A stretch of DNA of 64,000 nt from an uncultured Flavobacteriales bacterium (GTDB lineage Bacteria; Bacteroidota; Bacteroidia; Flavobacteriales; Schleiferiaceae): assembly GCA_913055685.1 (NCBI GenBank), contig CAJXKC010000002.1:372001-436000 (forward strand), written 5' to 3'. How positions within the stretch are numbered: the first letter of the stretch is position 1; every line of letters begins with the position of its first letter. The position numbers were made by a program, and so were the translations under genes. The notes under the pieces were generated by a model, which saw only the letters and a program-made list of their open reading frames with translations, made no database searches and was not told the DNA's origin. Positions 9,524 through 20,156 of this stretch are shown here, one piece after another.

Positions 9524-10999
9524 ATGTCAACTTTTAGCGATAAAATCATGGGTGAAGGTTTAACCTATGACGACGTACTTTTAGTACCAGCATATTCTCA
9601 AGTATTGCCACGCGAAGTTGATCTCACTACCCACTTTACTCGTAATATAAAGCTTAAGGCTCCGATTATTTCCGCGGCTATGGATACCGTGACCGAAGCT
9701 CGTATGGCTATTGCAATTGCGCAGGATGGTGGCATTGGGGTCCTTCATAAAAACATGACCATCGAGCAGCAAGCGGTGGAAGTACGTAATGTTAAGCGAG
9801 CGGAAAGCGGGATGATTCTCGACCCGGTTACTTTACAAGAAAACGCCTTAGTGCGTGATGCCAAGAAAATGATGGCCGATTACAAAATTGGCGGTATCCC
9901 AATCGTTAATGAGCATAAGAAGCTGATGGGGATTATCACCAATCGTGATTTGCGCTTCGAAAAGAATGATGATCGTCCTTTACGTGAAATCATGACTAAA
10001 GACGGTCTGGTAACTACCCATGAAAATACCAGCTTAACCGAAGCAGAGGTTATCCTACAACAACATAAGATTGAAAAGCTTCCAGTAGTAGATAAAGAAG
10101 GTAAACTAATTGGTTTAATCACTTATCGCGATATCACTAAGAGTAATATCAAACCGAATGCTAATAAAGACGATTACGGTCGTTTACGCGTTGCCGCTGC
10201 AGTTGGTGTTACCGCAGATGTTTTAGATCGAGTAGGTGCATTAGTAGAATCCAATGTAGACGCCATTATTATAGATACAGCTCACGGTCATAGTGCCGGA
10301 GTGGTAAAGGCTTTAAAAGCCGTAAAAGCGAAATTTACTGGCTTGGATGTGGTGGTAGGTAATGTAGCAACAGCTGATGCTTCTCGCTATTTAGCCGATG
10401 CAGGTGCCGATGCGGTGAAAGTGGGTATTGGTCCTGGTTCTATCTGTACTACCAGAGTAGTAGCGGGGGTAGGAGTACCGCAGCTTACGGCGATCATGGA
10501 AGCGAAAAAAGGTTTAGTTGGAACTGATGTTCCGCTTATTGCCGACGGTGGTATCCGTTTTACTGGAGATATTGTGAAGGCGGTAGCCGCTGGTGCAGAT
10601 ACGGTGATGTTAGGATCTTTACTAGCCGGAACTAAAGAAGCCCCAGGCGAAACTATTATTTACGAAGGACGACGTTACAAGACTTATCGTGGTATGGGTT
10701 CTATTGAGGCCATGCAACAAGGGTCAAAGGACCGTTACTTCCAGGATGTGGAAGATGATATCAAGAAATTAGTTCCTGAAGGCATTGTGGGTAGAGTTGC
10801 TTATAAAGGTGAAGTTGGTGAAGTAATGTATCAGTTTATTGGGGGCTTACGCGCCGGAATGGGATATTGCGGAGCCAAAGACATTAAAACCTTACAAGAA
10901 ACCGGTAAGTTTACCCGAATTACCGCGGCTGGTGTACACGAAAGTCATCCACATGACGTTCACATTACCCGCGAATCGCCAAATTACAGTAGAAGATAA
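9524..10999 (+). CDS. guaB: IMP dehydrogenase
   Basis: Oxidises IMP to XMP with NAD+, the committed step of GTP synthesis, in the cytosol. The 491-residue length is normal. The order is barrel start ([15 protein letters not shown]), two CBS domains at about residues 95-205 inserted in the barrel, then the catalytic loop GPGSICTTR with nucleophile Cys308, the IMP phosphate site IADGGIR, the mobile flap GMGSIEAM, and the [15 protein letters not shown] segment. Start ATG 9524 follows a strong promoter. The parvulin gene starts 26 bases after the stop with no terminator between, so read-through is likely. Identification is secure. Confidence 0.98.
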   Translation: MSTFSDKIMGEGLTYDDVLLVPAYSQVLPREVDLTTHFTRNIKLKAPIISAAMDTVTEARMAIAIAQDGGIGVLHKNMTIEQQAVEVRNVKRAESGMILDPVTLQENALVRDAKKMMADYKIGGIPIVNEHKKLMGIITNRDLRFEKNDDRPLREIMTKDGLVTTHENTSLTEAEVILQQHKIEKLPVVDKEGKLIGLITYRDITKSNIKPNANKDDYGRLRVAAAVGVTADVLDRVGALVESNVDAIIIDTAHGHSAGVVKALKAVKAKFTGLDVVVGNVATADASRYLADAGADAVKVGIGPGSICTTRVVAGVGVPQLTAIMEAKKGLVGTDVPLIADGGIRFTGDIVKAVAAGADTVMLGSLLAGTKEAPGETIIYEGRRYKTYRGMGSIEAMQQGSKDRYFQDVEDDIKKLVPEGIVGRVAYKGEVGEVMYQFIGGLRAGMGYCGAKDIKTLQETGKFTRITAAGVHESHPHDVHITRESPNYSRR

Positions 11000-11025
11000 T
11001 AACCCTATTTTACAATTTTAGATTG

Positions 11026-12999
11026 ATGAAGAAGACTCTGTTTTTACTTTGCGCATTGGGCTTGATGCAGCCTTTAGTTGGACAAGAAAAATTGGCTGAC
11101 AAGGTCTTATTTACAGTGGCAGACGACACTGTGAAGGCGGAAGAATTCATTGCGGTTTACAATAAAAACCGAGATATTGGTGAGGAAATTGATCCCAAAA
11201 CCCCATCCGAGTATTTAGAACTTTACATCAACTTTAAGCTTAAAGTACACGAGGCTAAAGCTTTAGGTCGGGATACCTTGCGTTCCTTTGTGAGGGAATT
11301 TCAAAACTATCGCGACCAATTAGCAAAACCTTATTTATCGGATAAGGATGTAACAAAAGAGCTCATCAAAGAGGCTTACACTCGCATGAAAACAGATGTT
11401 AGAGCGGCACATATAATGATAAGCCTGCCTAACAATCCTACTCCAGATGATACCGCGGCTGCTTACAAGGAAATTATGGAAATCCGCAAAAGAGTAACTA
11501 CTGGGGGGGAATCTTTTGATCTTGTAGCCCGCGAATATTCCGATGATACTTACAGCGCTCGAAATGGTGGAGACCTTGGTTATTTCACCGTATTTGATAT
11601 GGTATACCCATTTGAAACCGCCGCCTATACTACTAAGGTTGGCAAAGTTTCTTCGCCAGTACGTAGTCAGTATGGATATCATATAGTGATGCCCACCGAT
11701 CGTCGTCCAGCACGAGGAAAAATCAAAGTAGCGCACTTAATGCTCATCGACAACGATAAGACCACGGCTGATCAAAAAGCCAATGTGAAGAAGAGAATCG
11801 ATGAAATCTATGCTAAGCTTAAGGCAGGAGAAGACTTTGTGACCTTGGTTAAGCAGTATAGTGAAGACAAGACTTCGGTAGTCCGCGACGGACAATTAGA
11901 TGTATTCGGCATCAACAAAATGTACGATACTTTTGAGGATGCTGCATTTGCGCTCCAAGACAGTGGTCAGTTTACCGAGCCAGTAAAAACTCCTGTAGGT
12001 TGGCATATAATCTTACTCTTGGATAAAATTGGCGTGCCTTCTTTTGAATCCGTGAAGGCTGAAATTCGCAATAAAGTAGAGCGCGACGTACGTGCACAAC
12101 AGAGTCAGGTTTCCGTGAAGAAGCGCATCAAGATGGATTACAAGTTTAAAGAGTACCCAAAGGACTTTAAACTGGCATTTAATCAAATTGGTGAGGAAAT
12201 GCTTCAATCGGGCTTCAAAGTACCGGCAAAGGTTAAGTCAGCTGATAAAGTATTATTTGAGTTTGCCAATAAGCAATATACTGTAGCGGATTTCCTTGCT
12301 TACGCTGAAGCACATCAGGGCGCTTACACCCGCAGTACAAAGATTGAAGCTTCTTTGTACCGGATGATGAAGGTCTACCAAGAAGAAGAGCTATTAAATT
12401 ATGAAAAGAGTCGTTTAGCCGAGAAATTCCCTGAGTTCCGTTTATTGGAGCGCGAATACTATGAAGGGATTTTACTATTTGATTTAACGGAAGAGAAGGT
12501 TTGGCGTGCGGCCATGAGTGATACGACCGGTTTAGCGGAGTATTTTGCGGCTAACCGCGATAAGTATCGTTTTGATACCCGTTACCATGCCTACATTGTA
12601 GACGCTGCGACTAAAAAACTAGCCAAGAAGGCCATCAAATTGCTTAAAAAGGGTATGAGTAGAGCTCAGGTAATGACTGAGCTTAACGTAGAGTCCAAGC
12701 TGAATTTAAACATCGATAGCGCGAAGTTTGAATTAGATGGCTTAGATATTGCTTCCGCCTTGAGCGAAATGGATGAAGCCGGAAAATCGGATATGCTTGA
12801 AATCAATGAGCGCTATAAGCAGGCATATGTTTTAGATATCGAAGCTCCTCGTCAGAAAGAGTTGAAAGAATCTCGCGGTGCGGTTATTAGTGATTATCAA
12901 AACTATCTAGAGCAGCAATGGATAAAAGATTTGCGCTCTAAATATGCAGTAAAAGTGGATCAAGCTGTATTAAAGGAGGTAGAGGCAGCGCTTGATTAA
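11026..12999 (+). CDS. Periplasmic parvulin-type peptidylprolyl isomerase, two PpiC domains
   Basis: Exported folding catalyst of 657 residues. The signal peptide is MKKTLFLLCALGLMQPLVGQ. A SurA-like N-terminal helical part precedes two parvulin domains, the first near residue 125 (AAHIMISLP, YHIVMP) and the second near residue 230 (KVAHLMLID, GWHIILL). A long C-terminal segment of about 300 residues, rich in charged helices, resembles nothing I can name. An in-frame TTG three bases upstream was rejected in favour of ATG 11026. The gene heads a run of three chaperone-like genes with overlapping ends; such proteins usually escort outer-membrane beta-barrels or T9SS components. Enzyme family is secure, client proteins are not known. 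Confidence 0.9.
   Translation: MKKTLFLLCALGLMQPLVGQEKLADKVLFTVADDTVKAEEFIAVYNKNRDIGEEIDPKTPSEYLELYINFKLKVHEAKALGRDTLRSFVREFQNYRDQLAKPYLSDKDVTKELIKEAYTRMKTDVRAAHIMISLPNNPTPDDTAAAYKEIMEIRKRVTTGGESFDLVAREYSDDTYSARNGGDLGYFTVFDMVYPFETAAYTTKVGKVSSPVRSQYGYHIVMPTDRRPARGKIKVAHLMLIDNDKTTADQKANVKKRIDEIYAKLKAGEDFVTLVKQYSEDKTSVVRDGQLDVFGINKMYDTFEDAAFALQDSGQFTEPVKTPVGWHIILLLDKIGVPSFESVKAEIRNKVERDVRAQQSQVSVKKRIKMDYKFKEYPKDFKLAFNQIGEEMLQSGFKVPAKVKSADKVLFEFANKQYTVADFLAYAEAHQGAYTRSTKIEASLYRMMKVYQEEELLNYEKSRLAEKFPEFRLLEREYYEGILLFDLTEEKVWRAAMSDTTGLAEYFAANRDKYRFDTRYHAYIVDAATKKLAKKAIKLLKKGMSRAQVMTELNVESKLNLNIDSAKFELDGLDIASALSEMDEAGKSDMLEINERYKQAYVLDIEAPRQKELKESRGAVISDYQNYLEQQWIKDLRSKYAVKVDQAVLKEVEAALD
12972..12980 (+). 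promoter_or_regulatory. Strong ribosome binding site supporting a TTG start
   Basis: AAAGGAGGT, an almost full anti-16S complement, ends 11 bases before TTG 12992. Such sites are uncommon in Bacteroidota, and here it supports the non-ATG start of the lipoprotein gene. Confidence 0.55.
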
Positions 13000-13864
13000 A
13001 AGAAGCTTTCATATCACCCTATACCTTCTAGTACTGTTATTGAGCGCCTGCGACTTCATCGAAAGTTTTGAAGGTGAAGAGGATAAAGGTAAAATGATTG
13101 CTAGGGTCTACGACTCCTATCTTTTTGAAGCCGATATCCAAAATGTTCTCCCCAGTGATTTAAGTAAGGACGACAGTGCCAGCTTCGTGCAAAATTACAT
13201 CAATGTATGGGCCAAGAATCAGTTGATGATTTATAAGGCGGAGTTTAACTTAACGGATGATGACAAGCGATTTGAGGAGCAGATTCGCAATTACCGTAAT
13301 GATCTTTTAAAATTTGCTTTTTTACAGAAGTATGTAGATGATCGTTTAGACACTGCCATTACCGACGCTCAGATAAAGGAATACTACCGCGATAATGAAG
13401 ATGACTTTCAATTGAAGGAAAACATCCTGCGGATGCGATATATAAGCGTACCTGTGGATGCACCTAATATTGATGAGCTTAAGAAATTATTTCGAACCCG
13501 TGACAGTTCTAAGCAAGAGGCTTTATTGGATTATGCCCTAAGTTATGCCCGCAACTTTTCTTTAGAGGACACTTCTTGGATGAGCTTTAATCAATTTCGC
13601 AAACTCATTCCTATCCAAGCTTACAATCAACAGGAGTTTCTATCTAAAAACTCATACCTTGAGCTGGAATCACAGGGACTTATGTACTTAGTCTCGATTG
13701 CAGAATATAAAATCAAAGACAATACTTCTCCGCTTCTATATGTGCGTAATATTATTCGCAATATCTTGTTGAATAAACGCCGCCTTGATTTAATTGCGGA
13801 TTTGGAAAAGAACTTACTTAGCGACGCTATAAAAAAGAAGGAATTTGAAACCTACGATGAATAA
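12992..13864 (+). CDS. SurA-like periplasmic lipoprotein
   Basis: Lipoprotein of 290 residues between two parvulin genes. The TTG start is chosen because the next residues form a signal peptide with lipobox (LLLLSAC, Cys20) and because a good Shine-Dalgarno site precedes it; no upstream ATG exists in frame. It overlaps the stop of the preceding gene by 8 bases and is overlapped by the next gene by 8 bases. The helical region around residues 45-140 (ending in ITDAQIKEYYRDNEDDF) resembles the SurA/PrsA N-terminal chaperone domain, and YISVP near residue 148 may be the remnant of a parvulin strand, but I see no complete catalytic domain. Inference: a non-enzymatic, membrane-tethered chaperone partner. 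Confidence 0.75.
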   Translation: MIKRSFHITLYLLVLLLSACDFIESFEGEEDKGKMIARVYDSYLFEADIQNVLPSDLSKDDSASFVQNYINVWAKNQLMIYKAEFNLTDDDKRFEEQIRNYRNDLLKFAFLQKYVDDRLDTAITDAQIKEYYRDNEDDFQLKENILRMRYISVPVDAPNIDELKKLFRTRDSSKQEALLDYALSYARNFSLEDTSWMSFNQFRKLIPIQAYNQQEFLSKNSYLELESQGLMYLVSIAEYKIKDNTSPLLYVRNIIRNILLNKRRLDLIADLEKNLLSDAIKKKEFETYDE

Positions 13865-15206
13865 ATACTACTTCGGAATACTGTTTTTTGTTTTGAGCCT
13901 AGGCTTAAGTGCGCAACCTCGACTGGTAGACGGCGTTCTTGGGGTAGTAGGTAAAAACATTATTCTAAAAAGTGATTTAGATAAAGCTTTAGAGGCTCAG
14001 AAAAAGCAAAACCCTGCCTTAAAGGTTGATCAGTGTACTGTTTTTGAAGACCTCTTGCTGGAAAAACTTTTACTGCATCAAGCTGAGCTCGATTCGGTAG
14101 AGGTTAGTGATGAAGAGGTGCAAGCCAATATTGATCGACGTATTAATGTCTTTATTCAACAAATTGGTAGTCAGCAGCGCCTTGAGCAATATTATGGAAA
14201 GTCGGTTGTCGAGATTAAAGAGGAAATGAGCGATCTTATTCGCAATCAGCTTACCGCCCAAAGAATGTTGCAGCAGATAAATGGAGACGTAGAAATCACG
14301 CCCTCCGAGGTGCGTGAATTTTACCAAGCAATCCCCCAGGACAGCTTGCCTCTTATTAATGCTGAAGTGGAGTATGCAGAAATAGTCTTTTTCCCTGAAG
14401 TTAGCGAAGAGGCTAAGCAAGAAGCGATTGATAAATTAAAAGAAATCAAAGGCAGAATTGAGAATGGCTCTTCCTTTAGTACGATGGCTGTTTTGTACTC
14501 AGAAGACCCAGGTAGTGCGCGTAATGGTGGCGAGTACAAAGGAATCAAGCGCGGTCAGTTTGTAAAAGAATTTGAAGCGGTAGCCTTTAACTTAGCCTTA
14601 AACGAGATTTCCGAACCTTTTGAATCAGAGTACGGCTATCATATCGTGCAATTGCAGCGGAAAGTGGGGCAGGAGTTAGACCTACGTCATGTCCTTATAA
14701 AGCCAAAGATTTCAGCTGAGAACCTCGAAAACGCAAAGAATAAGGCGGATAGTGTGCGTCAACTTATTTTAGACGACAAGCTAAGCTTTGTTGAAGCCGC
14801 CAAGGAGTTTTCCGATGATGAAGAAAGTAAGCTCAATGGTGGTAAAGCTATGAATCCTCAAACTGGTGATAGCCGTTGGGAAACCGGCCAATTGGATAAA
14901 GGAGTATTCTACACCTTACAGAACATTGAAGAGGGTACGATCTCGGCTCCATTATTTTTTACCACTCGCGATGAAAAGGAAGGCTACAAATTGGTTAAGT
15001 TAATAGACCGCACCGAAGCACACACCGCTAATCTCAAGACCGATTACCAAAGAATAATGCAAGTTGCCAAAGGGCAAAAGCAACAGAAAGAGCTTGAAAA
15101 GTGGGTTAATGATAAGATTTTAGACACTTACGTTAGGGTGAATAATGAGTACCTCAACTGCTCTTTCGAAAGAAATTGGATAAATCAAGCTCAATATGCA
15201 GAATAG
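13857..15206 (+). CDS. SurA-type peptidylprolyl isomerase, periplasmic
   Basis: Exported chaperone of 449 residues. Start ATG 13857 gives a signal peptide (MNKYYFGILFFVLSLGLSAQ); an in-frame TTG 12 bases upstream gives a poorer one. Residues 20-150 are a SurA N-terminal domain (VVGKNIILKSDLD, helices with DRRINVFIQQ). Two parvulin domains follow, near residues 175-275 (EIVFFPEVSEEA, YGYHIVQLQR) and 275-390 (LRHVLIKPKIS, FSDDEESKLNGG). Layout matches SurA, which carries unfolded outer-membrane proteins to the BAM complex. It overlaps the preceding lipoprotein by 8 bases and the following moxR by 11 bases, so translation is probably coupled. No exact surA symbol is given because several paralogues sit side by side. 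Confidence 0.9.
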   Translation: MNKYYFGILFFVLSLGLSAQPRLVDGVLGVVGKNIILKSDLDKALEAQKKQNPALKVDQCTVFEDLLLEKLLLHQAELDSVEVSDEEVQANIDRRINVFIQQIGSQQRLEQYYGKSVVEIKEEMSDLIRNQLTAQRMLQQINGDVEITPSEVREFYQAIPQDSLPLINAEVEYAEIVFFPEVSEEAKQEAIDKLKEIKGRIENGSSFSTMAVLYSEDPGSARNGGEYKGIKRGQFVKEFEAVAFNLALNEISEPFESEYGYHIVQLQRKVGQELDLRHVLIKPKISAENLENAKNKADSVRQLILDDKLSFVEAAKEFSDDEESKLNGGKAMNPQTGDSRWETGQLDKGVFYTLQNIEEGTISAPLFFTTRDEKEGYKLVKLIDRTEAHTANLKTDYQRIMQVAKGQKQQKELEKWVNDKILDTYVRVNNEYLNCSFERNWINQAQYAE

Positions 15207-16161
15207 TCAGGATGACGTTGCCGCAGTAAAGGAATTAGGCCAGAAATACGAAGCTTTAAAGGCAGAAATCGGAAAAGTAATCATTGGTCAGGATGAAGTA
15301 ATCCACCTCTTATTATTATCCATTTTTTGCAAAGGTCATGCTTTATTAGTTGGTGTCCCTGGCTTAGCAAAGACTCTTCTGGTAAACACTGTTGCTCAGT
15401 CATTAGGCTTAAGTTTCCGTCGTATTCAGTTTACACCAGACTTGATGCCTTCGGATATTGTTGGGGCCGAGATTCTTGATGAAAACCGTCAGTTTAAGTT
15501 CGTTAAGGGGCCTTTATTTGCTAACATCATTTTAGCGGATGAAATAAACCGTACTCCGCCTAAAACTCAGGCTGCTCTACTGGAAGCGATGCAAGAACGT
15601 TCGGTAACGGCGGCTGGCCATACTTACCAAATGGCTAATCCCTTCTTTGTTTTAGCCACACAAAACCCCATAGAGCAGGAGGGGACTTATCCTTTGCCAG
15701 AGGCTCAATTGGACCGTTTCATGTTTAATATTGAGGTGGGCTATCCTAGCTTTGAAGAAGAGGTGAACATCGTTAAAAATACCACCGTGGGTGTAGAAGC
15801 GGAAGTTCGTGAAGTTCTAACGGTGGAGGAAATCATTAAATTCCAGAAGCTGGTTCGAAAGATTCCGGTTAGCGATAATGTTTACGAGTATGCCATTCGC
15901 TTGGTTCAGGCCACCCGACCAGGTACAGAGGCGGCAAAACCGATAACCAAAGATTATATTTCTTGGGGTGCTGGGCCCCGTGCGAGCCAGAATTTAATTC
16001 TTGCCGCCAAAGCCCATGCGGCTTTAAAAGGTAAGTTTAGTCCGGATAGTGAGGACGTATTGGCCGTAGCAAAGCCGATCTTGCGCCACCGAGTGGTGAA
16101 AAACTACCGCGCCGAGGCCGAAGGAATAAGCATTGAAAAGATCATTGAAGGCTTAGTGTAA
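15196..16161 (+). CDS. MoxR-family AAA+ ATPase
   Basis: Cytosolic ATPase of 321 residues that acts as a chaperone for assembly of protein complexes, usually with von Willebrand A-domain partners. Walker A is GVPGLAKT, Walker B is ILADEINRTPPKTQ, and the sensor region LATQNPIEQEGTYPLPEAQLDRF is typical, followed by the lid domain. The start lies 11 bases inside the previous gene. The usual neighbours of MoxR (DUF58, BatA/BatB) are absent here; instead it ends the parvulin run. Inference: it may work with envelope-stress or outer-membrane assembly functions encoded elsewhere. The family is certain, its client is not. Confidence 0.93.
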   Translation: MQNSQDDVAAVKELGQKYEALKAEIGKVIIGQDEVIHLLLLSIFCKGHALLVGVPGLAKTLLVNTVAQSLGLSFRRIQFTPDLMPSDIVGAEILDENRQFKFVKGPLFANIILADEINRTPPKTQAALLEAMQERSVTAAGHTYQMANPFFVLATQNPIEQEGTYPLPEAQLDRFMFNIEVGYPSFEEEVNIVKNTTVGVEAEVREVLTVEEIIKFQKLVRKIPVSDNVYEYAIRLVQATRPGTEAAKPITKDYISWGAGPRASQNLILAAKAHAALKGKFSPDSEDVLAVAKPILRHRVVKNYRAEAEGISIEKIIEGLV

Positions 16162-17847
<1,686 letters not shown>

Positions 17848-17848
17848 A

Positions 17849-19690
17849 ATGAATAACAAATTAGACATCAACACCATTGTGGGCTTTGTGCTCATTGGTG
17901 CCATTTTAATGTATTTTGGAATTTTCTCACCCGATAGTGAGAAAGTAGCCAATGAGGCCCAAACCGAAGTTTCTGCCGATTCTAGCGCAAGTGAGAGCCC
18001 GGTTATAGAAGACATACCTGCCGCAGAGGAAATTCCTAGCCTTGCCCTCGATACCACAAGTAGCGATAGTGCATCTTTTGTAGAAGCTCAAAGGCTTTAT
18101 GGCCCATTTGCCAAGCAAATGTTAAGTACGGAGGAGCAGTATTTTGAATTGGAGAATGAGTTCTTACGCTTAAAGATTAGCTCCCTTGGCGCGCAGATTG
18201 TTGAAGCAGAATTAAAGAATTTTAAGACTTATGATTCGCTGCCTTTATATCTAATCAGAGATAATGCAGACCTCTCTTTTCCGATCCAGGCCGGCCAATT
18301 GAAGTCAAGTGCCAGCCTTAACTTTAAGCTCTTATCTAAGACTGATAACCAGATTAGCCTAGCGGTACAAAGTGATCAAGGAGCTAGACTGGTGTATAAT
18401 TATCAACTTCCAGCAGATTCTTACATGCTGGATCTTAAGGTGGAGTCAGAAGGAATGGCTTCACTATTAGCTGAGGCTGATAATTATTTACGTTTCGAAT
18501 TAAAAGCGAATCGTCACGAAAAGAATCGCGACAATGAATTAACCCGTTCTGAATTTCAATACCGCTTGGTTGAGGAAGGAGAGGTGGAGAGCTTTAATAC
18601 CACCAGTACTGATGAGGAAATTTCTGAACAGCCGGTAGAGTGGGTGGCATACCGCCAACAGTTTTTCAGCACCATTTTACAGTCCAAGGGTCAGGCTTTT
18701 GCCAAAGCAGATATGGCTTTAGCTAATTTGGAGGAAGAAGAGCACAGCAAGTTTTACGGGTCTAAATTGCTTTATCCTCGCGATTCAAGGGGCGACTTAA
18801 ATCTAGATCTTGGTCTTTACTTGGGGCCTAATAAATATGAGATCCTAGAATCATATGGTTCGGGCTTTGAGGAGCTTGTTCCCTTAGGATGGGGTATTCT
18901 AGGATGGATTAACCGTTATGCCGTTTTGTATATCTTCAATTTCCTAGAAGATTATGGTCTTAATTATGGATTGATAATCCTAATTATTGCGGTAGTTTTC
19001 AAAATGGTATTATTCCCACTTACCTATACATCGTACCGCTCAATGGCTAAAATGCGGGTGATAAAGCCTGAAATTGATGAGCTTAGTGAGAAGTACGATG
19101 ATCCAATGAAAAAGCAGCAGGCGCAATTGGAACTGTACAATAAAGCTGGGGTGAGCCCATTAGGAGGTTGTTTGCCAATGCTCCTGCAATTCCCAATTCT
19201 AATTGCCTTGTTCCAATTCTTCCCAGCGGCGATAGAGTTAAGACAGCAGTCCTTTTTATGGGCCGATGACTTATCGAGCTACGACTCGATTTATAATCTA
19301 CCCTTTGATATTCCATTTTACGGGGATCATGTGAGTCTCTTTACTTTATTGATGACCATTTCGACCCTGATTTATACTTGGATGAATCAGCAATTAACTG
19401 GTTCTGCTCAAAATCAGCAATTCCCCCAAATGAAATACATCATTTACTTGATGCCAATCATGTTCTTAGGGGTCTTTAATAATTATGCTGCTGGACTTAG
19501 CTATTATTATTTCGTAGCTAACATGATTACCTTCGGGCAGCAATTTGCTATTCGTTCATTTATTGATGAAGATAAAATTAAGGCTAAGATTGCTGAGCGT
19601 AAGGAACGTCCGCAGAAGGAAAATCGCTTAATGCGCAGAATGCGTGAGGTTCAGGATCAGCAAAATCGTCAAACCCGACGTAAAAAGTAG
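17849..19690 (+). CDS. yidC: Membrane protein insertase YidC
   Basis: Inserts and folds inner-membrane proteins, alone or with SecYEG. The 613-residue protein has an N-terminal membrane segment (IVGFVLIGAILMYFGIF), a large periplasmic beta domain to about residue 350, then the conserved five-helix YidC/Oxa1 core starting near LEDYGLNYGLIILIIAVVFK with the PLTYTSYRSMAKM cytoplasmic loop and GVSPLGGCLPMLLQFPILIALF. The C-terminal tail is very basic (RMREV...RRKK), as expected for ribosome contact. It starts one base after pyrG stops. Secure identification. Confidence 0.97.
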   Translation: MNNKLDINTIVGFVLIGAILMYFGIFSPDSEKVANEAQTEVSADSSASESPVIEDIPAAEEIPSLALDTTSSDSASFVEAQRLYGPFAKQMLSTEEQYFELENEFLRLKISSLGAQIVEAELKNFKTYDSLPLYLIRDNADLSFPIQAGQLKSSASLNFKLLSKTDNQISLAVQSDQGARLVYNYQLPADSYMLDLKVESEGMASLLAEADNYLRFELKANRHEKNRDNELTRSEFQYRLVEEGEVESFNTTSTDEEISEQPVEWVAYRQQFFSTILQSKGQAFAKADMALANLEEEEHSKFYGSKLLYPRDSRGDLNLDLGLYLGPNKYEILESYGSGFEELVPLGWGILGWINRYAVLYIFNFLEDYGLNYGLIILIIAVVFKMVLFPLTYTSYRSMAKMRVIKPEIDELSEKYDDPMKKQQAQLELYNKAGVSPLGGCLPMLLQFPILIALFQFFPAAIELRQQSFLWADDLSSYDSIYNLPFDIPFYGDHVSLFTLLMTISTLIYTWMNQQLTGSAQNQQFPQMKYIIYLMPIMFLGVFNNYAAGLSYYYFVANMITFGQQFAIRSFIDEDKIKAKIAERKERPQKENRLMRRMREVQDQQNRQTRRKK

Positions 19691-19691
19691 C

Positions 19692-20153
19692 ATGATCAAA
19701 AAGGGCTTACTTTTAATCACCGCCGCCTTATCATTAAGTGCTTGCGCTAGTTTAAACTACAGGCAATTGAAGCGTGAAAGTGCGGAATGGGAGTTCCATA
19801 TAAACGCTGGTCCATGCTTTAAGGCTTGTGCAGTTTATCAGGCTAGTGTAGATGAATCTGGACAATTACGCTATAACGGGATGTCCCAAACCGGTTTTAA
19901 AGGAGATACGCTAATTGACCTAGGAAGGGATTTTGCCTACAATTTAATGTTGGACCTAGAGGCCATGGACTATTTGGCTATTCCTGATTCTAATGGGTTA
20001 GACAGTACCATATTCGATGTGCAGTCTATCCAATACGAACTAATTAGTGATGGTCAATCTAAAAAGGTAGCCTGTCAATTAGAAGAACCCCAAGATCTTT
20101 ACCGTTTAAGGCAAGTTTTTAATAGCAAGCTAAAAGAATTAAAGCTTCTTTAA
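19692..20153 (+). CDS. Small lipoprotein resembling DUF6438
   Basis: Predicted lipoprotein of 153 residues, signal peptide MIKKGLLLITAALSLSAC with the lipobox LSAC. ATG 19692 is chosen over a GTG 48 bases upstream because it places the signal peptide at the N terminus. After the Cys come GPCFKACAVYQ, an acidic strand and a YLAIPDSNGLDST segment; the GPC...C..Y pattern and layout resemble the DUF6438 family of Bacteroidota, whose function is unknown. It starts one base after the yidC stop, so it is likely part of the same message. It ends 3 bases from the stop of the convergent metallopeptidase. Family assignment is moderate. Confidence 0.7.
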   Translation: MIKKGLLLITAALSLSACASLNYRQLKRESAEWEFHINAGPCFKACAVYQASVDESGQLRYNGMSQTGFKGDTLIDLGRDFAYNLMLDLEAMDYLAIPDSNGLDSTIFDVQSIQYELISDGQSKKVACQLEEPQDLYRLRQVFNSKLKELKLL

Positions 20154-20156
20154 GCT

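Noticed and set aside
11335-11736. 133-codon open frame on the minus strand inside the parvulin gene
   Set aside because: It is antisense to a well-supported gene, has no promoter box, no recognisable domain and an odd composition; several similar frames lie within guaB, surA-like, pyrG and ligA genes and are coding shadows.
15196-16161. MoxR gene as part of a BatABC-like or ternary defence system
   Set aside because: No DUF58, von Willebrand or effector gene is next to it; upstream are chaperones and downstream is pyrG.
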